This document shows, one piece after another, positions 52,438 to 64,000 of a DNA stretch of 64,000 nucleotides (position 1 is its first letter; every line of letters starts with the position of its first letter). Both the position numbers and the translations under genes were made by a program. The notes under the pieces are model-generated. The model was not told where the DNA came from, searched no databases, and saw only the letters and a list, made by a program, of their open reading frames with translations. Location: positions 22,289,616-22,353,615 of the forward strand of contig NC_084894.1 of assembly GCF_958979055.1 (NCBI RefSeq), read 5' to 3'. Source of the DNA: Alnus glutinosa. Its lineage: Eukaryota > Streptophyta > Magnoliopsida > Fagales > Betulaceae.

Positions 52438-54450
52438 AGGCATTATTATGTTTTATTGTTTGGCTAGTACAATCTCCCGTGGCCTTTTACTGTGTCGTGA
52501 TGCAACAACTGATCTATTTTGTGTATCTCTACCAAAATCCTACTTAGAGAAAAGAGGAAAAAACTACCCGTAGAATCTTTGTTATAAGGAGTTTGGCCTG
52601 TTAATGTCGATTGTTCCTTTGACTTGGTATAAGTTATGTGGGTTGATGGACAGCTGTCAGTATGTAATCTGAACCCGTGCTTTTGGTTTTTTAGCTTCCT
52701 AAGTTCTTTTTGTTACATTCAACGAGTCAGAGTCTGGAAGCGAGGAACTATTTTCTCTCTGGTTACTCCCTATGCAAAGAAAACTGTGGCTGCAAATGTG
52801 GGAGAATTGAGCCTTGCTGAAATCACCCACAGCTGCAACATCTTTTGGTTGTGAATGCGTCGTAAAACTGGGAGAGACTTCGATTGAGGTAGATCTCTTT
52901 ATGTTTTTAATTTGTCTGTGCTCTAAATTTTGTACCGTGTTCATATAATGCAGTTGATTTAGCTGGTTGGTCGAGTTACATCTGTTGTATATTTTGGCCA
53001 GGGAAATGTTAGTTCCCCTGTTTATTATTATGGATCTCTTATGTATCATAGTAAATCATGTGGAGCCGCGCTGCTTCAGTTCAACTTGAGGCCGTGTTGG
53101 TGGCAGACATGGGCGTCAACACCTTAGCAAGGTTGACACATGTAGGGATCAAACCTGGAACCTCTGTCAAGTAGTGAGGATTACAGGAGTGACTTACATT
53201 GATGCTCAGAGTCGTGCGCTACCTTAAGGCTTCCGTCTCTGGAAGGAGTTGTGTATTCCTTCTTGGTTGAAGGTAACGATACCTGAATATTTGTGAAAGT
53301 AAATACTTAAGTATTAAGCTCCCTTCATCCTGATTTAATCTGGAAAAAGAGTCAGATAATTTGCTGCTTGATATAGTGAAACCTTTCAGTGATATGGGTA
53401 TTAATGGTTGCTACTTTGGGGGAGTCAACTCTGATCAGTTGGTGGATTTCGTCTTGTTTCTGTGGCCGATTGATAGGGTGTTCTATGAGAAGAGAATGAC
53501 CTCTCTGTGTCTATTGTGGGACTCGGCAGTTTCGTTTGAAAATGCTTTAGGGATTACATGAGAGCAAGAGCCTGCCTGTTTAGTTGTTTTTCTGCTGGGT
53601 GTTCCCAACTTCATTTCCTTTTTTAATTGATGCAGAATTTTGTTTAATACTATGCACCTCGAAATTTTAGACGATTGGTGCTGTATTTGCATTGGGATGC
53701 CAGTTTTTGTGCCAAATTTGTCTATTTTGCTCATCATGTTCTCTCTCGCGCTGCCTGCTTGTGATGATCTGGATTTTCAGCTTACAGGCCCTCATTTACC
53801 ATGCTTTTTGGGCTGTCTTCCTCTGTTACGTAAATCTGTTGGGTTCTCAGTTAACACAATTATGTTTTAAATGTGGTTGTGTAAGTCTGTTTTCTTTGCT
53901 AAGTTTTGTCACGTGGAAATCGGACACGGATCTTGTTCATTTCATTTGAAAGTTGGTATTCATTATATAGTAATGGACTAATGGTATATATATATATATG
54001 TTGGTATTATTTAAATTTTTTAATGGAGAATCCTATTCCGTGAAAATTCGATGGGCAAGGCTAAAACACACGGGCCAAAAAGAGAATATTTTTGAAACGT
54101 CTCTATCATTTATCGACTTCCCCTTGTTTAATCAAGGAAGCTGCATGTATACTAAGAAATCACATACGATCGGAGCATTTATATTGAGAAATTATAATTG
54201 GCAAGGCATGGCCAGAAAACATCTCAAATAGAGAAAAAAAAAAAATAATAATAATAAAATTGAACAAATGAGCAAATACTTGACATCAAACCCTGATATT
54301 CTCATTGGTACGATTGACTTCACCTCAAAAATAAAATAAGAGAGGCTAATGAGAAAAACAAAGGCGGACATACACTACACAAATTGAATCTTTATAAAGT
54401 GATTTTCGGTTTTGACTCTACAAGAAATTCTAGTGGGTCATTTATGATTC
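52438..54450. other. ALY 3' flank and spacer
   Basis: No gene recognised. The T-rich open frames (for example 53361-53561) lack family resemblance. The 3' UTR of the minus-strand gene begins just below 54451. Confidence 0.45.
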
Positions 54451-57400
54451 CTATGGCCTTTTCAGCTTCTCCCAACTGGAAAATACCAACCTTAACAGTG
54501 AGTATAGTACTGCCTTTATGCAAGAGATTACGAAGTTCCAACAAGAGGAGGGCCAATACCATGGATATAGCAATCGGAAAAACAGGCTTATAAGATGCCG
54601 AGGGTATCTCCCAACCTGTACCACAGCATTTAATGTTATGTCAGAAAAAAAGATACGAAAGTGGATAATCTGTGAATTGTGATTTACTTTGACCTTGTCA
54701 AGCATGTGACTAAAATTCTCACAAAACAACTTGGTCTCAATCATCTGCCTAAATCATACTCTTCACTAAATATGGAGTAACAACTCACATGGATAGATTC
54801 TACTTTATAACTTAGTTCTGGTAAATTCCTCTCATCAAGATGATTCTTACCTAACAATTTGGGATTTGTATACCTATTGCAGCAAACACTAGAAGCATAA
54901 ATGAACAAGATGGTTGATCTGTATTAAATAAAAAAGCATAATGTGGGTCTACGTGATATATATACACATCGGCAGAGTCTAGGGCACCTTGAAAGCCTTT
55001 CCTTGTTTCGTGGGGTTGACACCAAGCATCTACACAGACTACACAGTTCTTTGAGTAAAACCTAAAAGCCTCTTCGAGTCTGATAAACATCCAACCAAAA
55101 CCTTCTGCTCTATAATTAACTTACATACTCTTCAAACAGTTATATTATATGGATACCAAGGAAGATTCACATACGATTAGTGATAATAATGAACTCATTG
55201 TGAGCTTAATGCCAATACAAGTTCATTAATAACGTGCAATTTTAATTTTTCTCATCCATTGGGATAACTAAGCCAGAAAAATATAACTCACAGGAAAAAG
55301 CAAATCTAGTGCATCCCAGGCAGCATGACGAACGGCTCTTGTAGGATACATTGGACCACCGGGAGATGTGAAGCTATATAAACAAGTCTTTAACCTTGTA
55401 CTTGTGGTCATTCTCAGTTCCATGCCTGAAAAAATTAATAACCACATTGATCGGAAAAACAGCCAAAATATGTCAGATACAAAACATCTTAGATCTCATA
55501 GATGGTTGAAATACCCTGGAGAACCTTAATGTGTGAAAGGTAATGGAGCAGTACTGGTTCCACCTTTAACTTTTGAAGCTGACGATAAAACAATTTAACT
55601 CAATATTAAAAGGGTGGCATGTGCATGATGCTTTTTTCCAGTATACAACTATTTGATTAAAAAAATAAAAAAAGTTATCAAAAGATATATGCGGTGAAGA
55701 TGGTCAATCGGATTTACCTGATCTGCAAGTTCAATAACAAAGAAGTCCGCTGGACCACCAACCAAGAAAGCATTTGGAAAATCTGGAAAATGCTTTAAGA
55801 AACTTTCAAGCTTGTCACCTGCATGAACGGCAACACTATGAAGAAATAAGCACTATTTTGTTAAAGAGAGTATCTGCTGCACTGTGAAGCCTACCTGAAT
55901 TGTAGAAAATTATGAACCTTGAGAGTAAAAGATACAGATCTCTCTGGACCTGAAATTAGATAAATAATTGGCGACTGTTAAGGAAACACACACTACAGAT
56001 AATAGTTGGATAATGGTTCCACAGTCTGTCGTATTCGTCTAATTATACATGATAGATCAACCACACAAAAGGAAAAGTATCAGCATGTAAGATCTGAGAG
56101 GACAACAACAATGACTGACCTGCACAGGAATCTTGTTTAACAGTGTGGGCTCCAGTGCAACTTCCTCAAGGAGATACTGAATTCAGTGGAAAAAAAATTA
56201 AGGGAAGAATAAAAGAAAATCATGACATTGTCAAGCCAATAGATGTTGGAATGTAAAATTTCATCCGTGGAAGGGCTCTTACACAAAAGAGGGATTGAAA
56301 ACGCCTAGTATTTGTTTGGATGTCAATCCTGCAAATAACCATACAATGATCATTACAACAACGTATTAAAATCCTACTTATCATTAATCTAAACAGGGGA
56401 TTGTCAAGCACACAAAGAATATTGTCACATGATTACTCCAAAAGAAGAAGAAGAGACTCGATAATAACAGCAATAAAAAACAACAATGACAACAATAATA
56501 AGTAAAAATTCAGGGCACTTGAGAAAAGTTTTCAAACCCATTCGTCGGCACCCTAATTCTCAACTGCAATGACAATTAAATACAGATGAAATCTTATAAA
56601 CCATTCATGAAAACTACAATCAAGGTAACAGTAAAAAATTGAATTTACTGCTGTCCTTTTGATTTTCGAGGGAGATTATCAGGCAGGGAGGGGGTTCAGA
56701 GAAATCATGGGTTAGAGGGCAGAGAGGATCAAGAATAAGGAAACTGCAGTACACCCAATATTAGTTTAAGCTACAAAAAGCATGGCTGCATGATTATACA
56801 GAAAAAGCATGGCTGCATGATTATAGAGAAACAGCAATGGTAAAAAAGGCTTGATGCTGGAAATGGAGAGTAGAAGCTATGAATACTTTCTTCCAAAGCA
56901 TAAAAAAAATGCAATAATATTACATTTTACAGTAGGGGCTACTGTCAAGTTTTTGTTATGTTGCGTTCAACATCCAAAACAAAAAATTGATCTTGATAGA
57001 ACAAGTGATACCTAACACTTTGCGCAATAGAGATGTAGGAGAGCAAACAAAAACAGACAATTTGAAATAACTGAGGACAACACAAATATCCTTTTCTCCG
57101 AAACCTCAGAAGTCAACACAAAAGACAGAGTGAAACTAAACTTCAAAAATCTTTCCATCAGCATTATTTACAAGAGGCACTCAACATTCAATAGAAATTG
57201 GAAATACTGCATTGCAACTCCAAACGTTATCAGTAATCAGCTTGATAATAGCCAATCAACCACTTATAATCCACGTATATTTCCAATATTCGTACCATAA
57301 AACATTTGTAGCACCTTGAACAAGAGCAGATGAGTAACGGAGGAGGACTTCAGAATTGTCAAGTTGAACTTCAAACAGCTGCAAAAGAAAACAAGAAATA

Positions 57401-59097
57401 TGTACTGCTCAACAACATAGGAATGTCAGTGTAGAGGAATAAATAAGTAATCATCACAAGCCTTCAATGAATAAGGCAGATTTGTTGGAATCAATATATA
57501 ACAAAATATCACAGTTAAGCTCCAAAGGGGCTATTCATGCTGAGCAAACCATCATAGGCACATACCTCAACCCAATGGAAGAAAAAGAGATAAATGGTAA
57601 CCAGGTCCAATCGTTTAATATAAGATCCCATAAGAAGTCAACTACAATCAAGCCTTTTTGAAAAAAAACCCCAAAGAAACAGTAATTATTAATGAATCCA
57701 GCTTTAAACGAATTATAGGGACGGAGTAACATAAGGTTTCTGGGAAAAATAGGAAAAAAGAAGAAAGAAAGACACTTTTGCATAAAAAATATTCTACAGT
57801 CTACAGAAACCGGGTTTGATCTAAACTCACAGGCCTTACAACATCAATCCCGAATATCTGGGAGCCTCAACATGCGTCAGACATGGTGTAAACAAGATCA
57901 ATAACTATTGGTGTAAACAGAATACAATCCGATCCAAACAATAATTATATGCAAGCCAACATACCCATTTGTGGAACAAAAGTGTAAAAATATGGGATGC
58001 AAATGACTGGCTCCATAGCTGTACAATCAAATCAAGGATGGGCTTTCCACTCTCAGGCACCAGAACATAATAATCCGCAAGAACATCAAAAAAGCATAAT
58101 GGACCCCTAGTGCCATCCTCTGCAGGAGAAATCACTTCTTCTTCTTCTCGCGTGAGAATTATATCTGTTTCAGTTTCAGTTCAAAAATATGAGAACACTT
58201 TATATATAGTCGTCTTTTTTTTTTTTTAATTTTATTTTTATTTTTTTATGAATTACGTAATACTTGTTAGTAACTCCTAGCACAGTCACAATTCACTATA
58301 AATTGCACATATAATACAAAATTGAAGTTTTATTTATCAAAAAAGATTTAAGATTTGTCGGTTGTGATGGACAAAAATCCCACAAGCTACTAGGCAAACT
58401 CTAATAAAATCAATCTCTAATCTGTATCAACCAACAGTTACTAATTTAGTACGATTTGCCACTGCACCTGAGCAAAAGTCCTGAGTAGGTTTTCAATGTT
58501 TTTTCTACATTGTGTACGAAAAGATTACATCAAAATGAGAAAATAGGCAGGCCTTGCACAACCTCGACTCACCTCTCGCTCGGTCATCAACCTCTAAAGC
58601 GATGTCAGCAAACAGCTCTCGCAACAACTTGGGACTCTGCGAAGGAGAAGCTTGCGCCTACCACAAATGAAGGCACACATAAACAATCTCTTCGAAAATA
58701 TTGCGTGAATTAATCTCTCACAATCCAAATACTACCTAGACTAATTCATTCAAAACAAGCAACCTCGTAATCAACGAGCTTTTGGTTGCCGAGAAAACTA
58801 AGAATCAAAACAAAATTTGAAGCAGAAGTATAATCATTCCAATTCGTTCATATCCTACAACACTCTCTTACTGACCACTCTGACAGCTCCCGAACAACCC
58901 CCCCAAAAAAATAAAAATCGGTTCCACAAACCCAATTCCGTTCCCATTTTTCCCACATTTTCTCAGCAAGCGAACGGTGAAAAGAAAATCAAAGAGCGAA
59001 GAGAACGAACCCGTTTGAGCGTCTTCTCGATTTCTTGGGCGAGAGCACTGAGATAAGCAGAGCTCCGGGGCGATGGGGTAGCTTGAGATTGTATCAT
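54451..59097 (-). CDS. Conserved plant protein of unknown function, 11 exons
   Basis: Exons in order: 59011-59097, 58573-58657, 57965-58119, 57296-57378, 56283-56328, 56120-56176, 55895-55949, 55718-55818, 55515-55578, 55292-55425 and 54451-54615. All have GT-AG borders and fitting phases, totalling 1032 bp (343 aa). It starts MIQSQATPSPRSSAYLSALA and has an acidic helix LLRELFADIALEVDDRARE. Conserved-looking stretches follow, such as GPLCFFDVLADYYVLVPESG, FPNAFLVGGPADFFVIELAD and VRHAAWDALDLLFP. The end is aromatic and hydrophobic (LISLFFRLLYPWYWPSSCWN), possibly a membrane anchor. I recall orthologue-like uncharacterised plant proteins but no established role. The last intron (55291 to 54616) is the least certain; an extra small exon cannot be excluded. 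Confidence 0.82.
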
Positions 59098-59540
59098 TCT
59101 GATGGAAAACAATCCAAGCAAAAGAAGAAGCAAATAGCATTTGAGAAAAAACACACACAGCGCAAACAAACCCTAGCCCCGATTCTAATTCCGATCCCGA
59201 TCCAAACACGCCGTTGACATAAATCGCTTTTCAGACGAAGTGACCGACGAGACGAAACTGAAGATTTCCAAGTACCCTACCCGTAGGCCGTAAGATGTTG
59301 CGGACTTTTTCAGACATAATAGTTGCGTATTTACGACACCAACTGTTAAATTAAAAAAAAAAATATTCAGATATTGAGAATTTCGTTGGCGTGGGGCTTT
59401 GGTAGTTGGGGCCGGAGGGAGTGGGTGGCGTGGCGTGGCGTACGTGGACTTGTAGCGGAGATTTTCCACGTGTTGGTTGGATGATTTTGGATTGCAATTA
59501 TTAATTAAAAAACTTATCTCCAACGCTTGCATGTCGGAAA
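59098..59540 (-). promoter_or_regulatory. Promoter region of the 11-exon gene
   Basis: Holds the 5' UTR. In-frame upstream codons extend the first exon frame to an ATG at 59167-59169, but the added Leu/Phe-rich stretch is not obviously part of the protein. A GGCGTGGCGTGGCGTACGTGG stretch (about 59426-59446) contains an ACGTGG (G-box-like) core. No TATA box identified. Confidence 0.35.
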
Positions 59541-59881
59541 GGTCGCTTTATTTTTATTTGCCGACATAAAGAAAAAAAAAATAATTCGAACTAATAACTT
59601 CCGTTTTATTAAGCGTAAATTCTAATCAATTATGTTTTTTCTTGTCCCTTGGAATGAAAAATAACTCTTTTGAGTATAGACTAATTTTTTTTAAAAAAAT
59701 TAATTTACACTCAATTTTTAAATTAATGTATTTTAATATAATATCTTTTTCATTTGAAAAGGTGTTTTAGTGTGATGCAGAGGTGAAAATAATTTTAAGT
59801 TGTTTGGGAATTTTTTTTTTTATTTGTTTATTTATTTTTTGAGTAAATTTTGTTATTTGCTATATATGGTGATGATATTAA

Positions 59882-60100
59882 GGGTTAGTACTTCTTTTAC
59901 TGATCGATGCCCTTTTTGCTTTACAATATCTATCAAATATTGCTGCACTGGCACGTACAAGGGTAGCAAGTACAACAGTATTAACCTCTACTACTTCAGG
60001 ACTTTTTACTCTTTTTTCATTGGTGCTTTATTCCTGGGCTGGTGTTGCCATGACGACTCAGGCCACAGACGGGTCGACACAAATGAATGCTTCTGCGTAA
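59882..60100 (+). pseudogene. Fragment of an EamA/SLC35F5-like transporter gene
   Basis: One open frame reads ALQYLSNIAALARTRVASTT, then VLTSTTSGLFTLFSLVL and WAGVAMTTQATDGSTQMNAS. Plant SLC35F5-like drug/metabolite transporters carry a similar membrane segment (N-A-ALARTSVASTTVLSSTSGLFTLF), followed some 18 residues later by (S)MAGVAMTT, so a short internal deletion is likely here. The frame ends at GCG followed by GTAAGT, which looks like the original splice donor. No other exons are found on either side, so it is a lone exon relic. Confidence 0.6.
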
Positions 60101-60238
60101 GTCCTTAATTACTCCATCTTTGTCATTAAAACATGTATGTCGAATATTCTTGGCTTTCATTATATTTAGGACTTATCCAAATGGTAGGTGAAGTAAAAGG
60201 GGTTTATTGATTGTGTTTGATGTAAACACTACTGTACG

Positions 60239-60475
60239 CACTACCCAAAAAAAAAAAAAAAAAGAAAGTAATTATTGACGGTTTTTTTATAGGCGGTTTT
60301 AAAAACCGTCTATAAAAAAGAATTTATGGACGTTTTATGGTTAAACCGTCGGGGAAAAAAAAAGTGACGGTTTTATTAAAACTATCCGTAATTATAAAAT
60401 TATAGACGGTTTTTTAAAGCCATTTGTAAAAATATATAGACGGTTTTAAAAAACCGTCGAAACCCTAAATCTAAA
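60239..60475. mobile_element. CACTA (En/Spm-type) transposon terminus
   Basis: CACTACCCAAAA at 60239-60250 is followed by many copies of GACGGTTTT or AAAACCGTC (about 60285-60465), in both orientations. This is the usual subterminal repeat field for the transposase of CACTA elements. No opposite terminus (TGGGTAGTG) was found up to 64 kb and no transposase frame was seen, so this is a truncated end or part of an element that lost its other half. Confidence 0.8.
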
Positions 60476-60546
60476 ATTAGGAAAAAAAACACCCGTGAGC
60501 TCTCAGAGTCTTGATCTCCAGAAAGTTCAGCTCATCCGGCACTCAG

Positions 60547-60642
60547 CTCTCTCTCTCTCTCTCTCACACCCGGCCGTTGGCCCTCTTCCTCCCCCCTTCT
60601 CTGGTGCTATCTCTCCCTCTGCCGGCGCTCTCTCCCTCCGCC

Positions 60643-60682
<40 letters not shown>
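60547..60682. repeat. CT-rich microsatellites
   Basis: (CT)n at about 60547-60567 and 60648-60681, separated by a G+C-rich segment. The Ser/Leu open frames here are shadows of the repeat. Confidence 0.9.
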
Positions 60683-60684
<2 letters not shown>

Positions 60685-60689
60685 AGCTT

Positions 60690-62160
60690 GTACTCAATCC
60701 ATCTGGCCCCTCCCTCTGGAAGTCAAACCCGGCCAGCCTAGCTTCCTCATCTTCTCCGACGACGCCCCCAAACGTCTCAGCTAGCCCGAGAGCCAAACAT
60801 AGCCTCCGTTTTCCCGACGCCTGGTTTAAAGGTCTTTTTTTAATTTTTTGCTCAGTTTTTGCAATTATTTTATTTATTTTTTTATTTATTTTTTTACCTT
60901 TTAAATTTGTAATTCGGTTCACGATTTGTGCTTATTATGGACTTTAATTTGTGTGTATTTTCTTTGAGTTTTTTTTTTTTTTTTTTAATTTTTTAGAAGT
61001 TTTAATTTTTACTCGTACTCGGCCTGATTTTATTTTTTTTTTGCCATCTTTTAGCTGTTGTTTCTGAAGTTGAAAGATCTAGCTTTCATTGAATCTGGGG
61101 TAACTACCATGATGGATTAAATTCAAAGAAATTTTGGAGTAATTTGTAATTATATTGGAAGGTTCTACAGTACAGTAAAAGGGAAAAGGCCCCGTTTTTG
61201 TTACTTTCATATATTAAGCACTAATATCATGATTCCAAAACATAAAGATCCCACAATTCATAAAATTCATTAAGGCATAATTTGACTAGCCAACCGATTG
61301 TGAATTTCTTCAAGGGATGGAAAGAAGAACACCCAACAACCAAAACCAGAGGACCCAGAAAAGGGCCATGGTAGGCTTTTGAGTGGAAAGGGAATTTAGA
61401 TAGTGACTGGTTTGATCCACCTGAGATGGCAAGAAGAAAAGAAAAAAAATTAAGATGATGATGGTGGGGAACACCCTTCTCCTTTTGTAGAAAAAGAAGG
61501 GCAGAATCCTACAACTTTGGGCATGATGCCAAAGGGATTAAAATTCAACTTTAAATCATGATTTCTAGGCCCTAATTGAGATAATATTGATGGGAAAAAA
61601 ATGTGGTAATAATATAATGTATATGATTGGTATGTACCAAGATATATAAGTTGGTATATGAGTCGACGTATGGTCGATACTTGAAAGCTTCTTGGCTTTT
61701 ATATTCCATCCAAAGTAAGATCATGACTAACAATATTTTGATTTTTAAAAAAGTAGCGGAGAAAAATAGGCTTAGATAGATAAAGATTCTAGTAAATGTG
61801 AGTCAGCTTGTTGGGTAAACAATACTCTATTTTTAATATTATTTTTAAAATGGGTTTCGTATAGACTATTTTTATTTTATTAGCGTATCAATGTCATGAT
61901 GATAATTTAAAGTACTTAGAGGGAGTATATACTGAATTGAGAAGCACATCCCCTATATAAGGCCAAATACTTAGGTACAAATCATTATAAGTTTGACCCG
62001 TCTCCTCCCCTATACTACTACTAGTTTTTCTTTCCTATCAATTCTTTGGCTTTTAGAGATTAATTCTCTTTCCCAATCTGTTTTAGGGGTTAATTAGTAC
62101 TCTTGAATTATCTTAACTTGAAATATTTACTATGTGGTAAATATTTACCATGTTAGTGTT
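60690..62160. other. AT-rich spacer
   Basis: No gene recognised. Possibly includes internal sequence of the CACTA element. Confidence 0.35.
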
Positions 62161-62164
62161 TTAA

Positions 62165-63541
62165 TGGGGGAGTTTCTCGACCTAACCTTGTGGTAAGGAG
62201 GGCAAGGGATGACTTTAAACGAGCAAATGCGAAAGAAAGTGAAGGGCCAATAGAGCGTGATGAAAAGCTGCCTCCTAGATGGAAAGCTTCTTCTGTAGGC
62301 ATGCAAAATGTAAACTGGGACGTTGTGGTTGACACTACAACTGGTCGATTGAGAATGGGTTTCATATTGAGGGATCACAAGGGCTTTATCTGTGCAGCTA
62401 GAAGCCGGACTAAATTGGGGAATCTAGAACCAATTGTGGCCGAAGCATTGACGGCCTTTTATTCAACCAAATTCAGTAGAGATCTAGGTTTGAAAAATAT
62501 TTTTTTTGGAAGGTGATGTGCTTCATGTGGTGAATGCTATCAAATCTCAAGGTCAAAATTGGAGCAGATATGGTCATATTATTGATGACATACATGAAGT
62601 GCTTAATTGTATGCAATCTTGGTAGATTGACCATGTTAGCAAAGTGGTAAATTCTAATGCACATGTATTAGCTAAAGCAGTTGTTAAATAAGTCACAGAT
62701 CAGGTATGGATGGAAGAAATCCTTAATTGTATCTGTGACTTAGACCTCGTTTGGTTTGTGGAATAACTATTCCATTAGGAAAATGAATAGCTATTCCTAG
62801 GAACAGAAGTTGATGGAATGGAATGGTTATTCTTAATCTTTAGTTTTGTAACAACTAATATACATTAATTGAAATACAATTAAAATTACTAAAAAATCCC
62901 CACATTATATAAATTTTATAAATAATAAATAATAAAAATTAAAAATTAAAAATTAAATTAAAAAAATAAAAAATAAAAATAAAAATTTGAAAACTATAGG
63001 GTGGCCGACCACCACAATTGGTGGTTGGCCACGGCCACCCCTGATGAGTATCGGGGGTGGCTTGTGCCACCCCAAAATCGCCCCGGGGGTGGTCGCACCA
63101 CCCCCGGAGCCATTTGTACCACCTATTGGGGTGGTCGGCCAGCCACTGTTAAGGGGGGGTGGGGTTTCGATTTTTCACCTGTTTTTTTTTTTTTTTTTGA
63201 AAAAAAAGAAACTGAAAGAGAATAAAAAATAATTGTGTTTTTTTTGGAAAATCTAGTTTATTCCCATTGGAATAGCTATTCCTCTCATTTTTTAGAGGAA
63301 TAGGTATTCCTCTTCGTAAGGGAATGGGTATTCCAATGAGAATAGGTATTCCAAGAAATAGACCCATACCAAATATAAGAATATAAGAATGACTATTCTT
63401 ATGGAATAGTCATTCCATTCATAGGGTCTATTCTGCAAACCAAACGAGTCTTTAGTTTTGTTAGAGCAACTTACTCTATCTTTATGAGTTCAATGAAATT
63501 TGCATTATTATCCAAAAAAAAAAAAAAAAAAAAAAAAAAAT
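62165..63541 (+). mobile_element. LINE 3' fragment with RNase H domain, interrupted by a foldback element
   Basis: Plus-strand coding relic. NWDVVVDTTTGRLRMGFILRD, AARSRTKLGNLEPIVAEALT and (after a frame change near 62510) EGDVLHVVNAIKSQ form an RNase H-like domain of the plant LINE type: WD...., EPIVAEA, EGD-. An in-frame stop after NCMQSW and another after AVVK follow. After the inserted foldback (62743-63451) the sequence resumes and ends in poly-A (about 63512-63541). So the 3' UTR and tail of the same LINE lie beyond the insertion. Confidence 0.78.
62743..63451. mobile_element. Foldback transposon inserted in a LINE relic
   Basis: Inverted ends CTCGTTTGGTTTG and CAAACCAAACGAG. TTA lies on both sides (62740-62742 and 63452-63454), so a PIF-type TTA target is possible but the exact border is uncertain by one or two bases. 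Arms are rich in GGAATAG(C/T)(C/T)ATTCC palindromes (about 62760-62830 and 63255-63425). The core 63000-63155 is G+C-rich, with GGCCACCCC at 63033-63041 and further GGGGTGG/CCACCCC pairs. Confidence 0.8.
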
Positions 63542-64000
63542 CAGAAAAAGTAAAAGAAAAAAACAACAACAACAACAACAAGGGTTTCAATAGAAATCTA
63601 AACCATGCCCATCCATTACACCCTTACCAAAATCGCCCCAAATCCATAAAAAGCTCAGACTCTTTACCCGAACCGTATAGCCAAAAGCCAATACTGAAGC
63701 CCATTTTCTGAACCGTGAAATTAACCAAACCAATGGCCATTTGGGTCAATCCACCCACCCACCCACCCACCCATTTTTTACCACCCATACCAACATCCAT
63801 AGTTGTTAACGAGAGATTCCTCGTAGCCAAAACATTCCATATCCCAAATTTCCTCTAAGAAACCAAGACTCGCACGGCCACACTAATGGTTGCCCACAAA
63901 ATTAAATGCCACCCAGACATCTTTCTCAAATTACAGATATGTTTGAAACCTTTCTCAGCTCAACTCTTTTTTCTTTTTCTTTTTTTTTTAAGAAATCATG
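63542..64000. other. Simple-repeat-bearing spacer at window end
   Basis: (CAA)n at about 63562-63582 and (CCCA)n at about 63750-63773. No gene recognised. Confidence 0.5.

Noticed and set aside
52229-52573. Ala/Val-rich frame across the last ALY exon
   Set aside because: Alternative frame of the GGC repeat; the RGG frame joins correctly to the upstream exons.
53060-53230. Possible SINE or tRNA-like segment (GGGATCAAACCTGGAACC)
   Set aside because: No A box, cloverleaf or poly-A end could be identified.
53361-53561. 66-codon frame downstream of ALY
   Set aside because: No homologous family recognised and no splice context; probably 3' flank.
60495-60741. Ser/Leu-rich frames
   Set aside because: Translations of CT microsatellites.

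Overview
This is a nuclear window from a flowering plant, almost certainly a eudicot. The evidence is AT-rich intergenic DNA, GT-AG introns, a plant H2A.W-type histone with an SPKK tail, plant-style H2B genes, a P-class PPR gene, a plant ADF whose first exon is only the ATG, and a dense mix of plant transposon families. The TE content and gene density would suit a woody eudicot such as a Fagales tree, but that is only an inference.

Layout. 1-9.2 kb: an H2A.W gene on the minus strand, set among PIF/Harbinger- and hAT-type non-autonomous elements. Two PIF-type elements here (6581-7631 and 8211-9217) have gene-like, G+C-rich interiors, and one holds a broken fragment of a PPR gene. 9.2-12.3 kb: actin-depolymerizing factor (+). 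12.9-14 kb: a 136-bp tandem duplication and a MULE-type foldback. 15-17.8 kb: an intronless PPR gene (-). 18-23.4 kb: old repeats, a hAT MITE and foldback DNA, with no gene recognised. 23.5-30.3 kb: two near-identical H2B genes (+). The promoter of the first is split by a 2.25-kb nest of three transposons, and the second gene preserves the uninterrupted promoter. 33.5-40.7 kb: two minus-strand LINEs, one 5'-truncated and one nearly full length with target-site duplications but broken ORFs. 41-45.3 kb: a LINE RNase H remnant and three related foldback repeats. 45.4 kb: a small conserved membrane protein (+). 48.4-52.4 kb: a MULE foldback, tRNA-Val(AAC) (-) and, head to head with it, an ALY/THO4 mRNA-export gene (+). 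54.4-59.1 kb: an 11-exon gene (-) for a conserved plant protein of unknown function. 59.9-64 kb: a transporter-gene fragment, a CACTA terminus, and a LINE 3' fragment with another foldback inserted in it.

The host genes do not form a pathway. H2A.W and the two H2Bs are a loose histone cluster (nucleosome core), ADF acts on actin, ALY on mRNA export and the PPR protein on organellar RNA. The most striking content is in the accessory DNA. One paralogue acts as a natural empty-site control for a promoter-splitting insertion. There are Pack-type captures in PIF elements. Several unrelated foldback elements share a GGGGTGG...CCACCCC hairpin core. Exon boundaries were read by eye from splice sites and reading-frame continuity.
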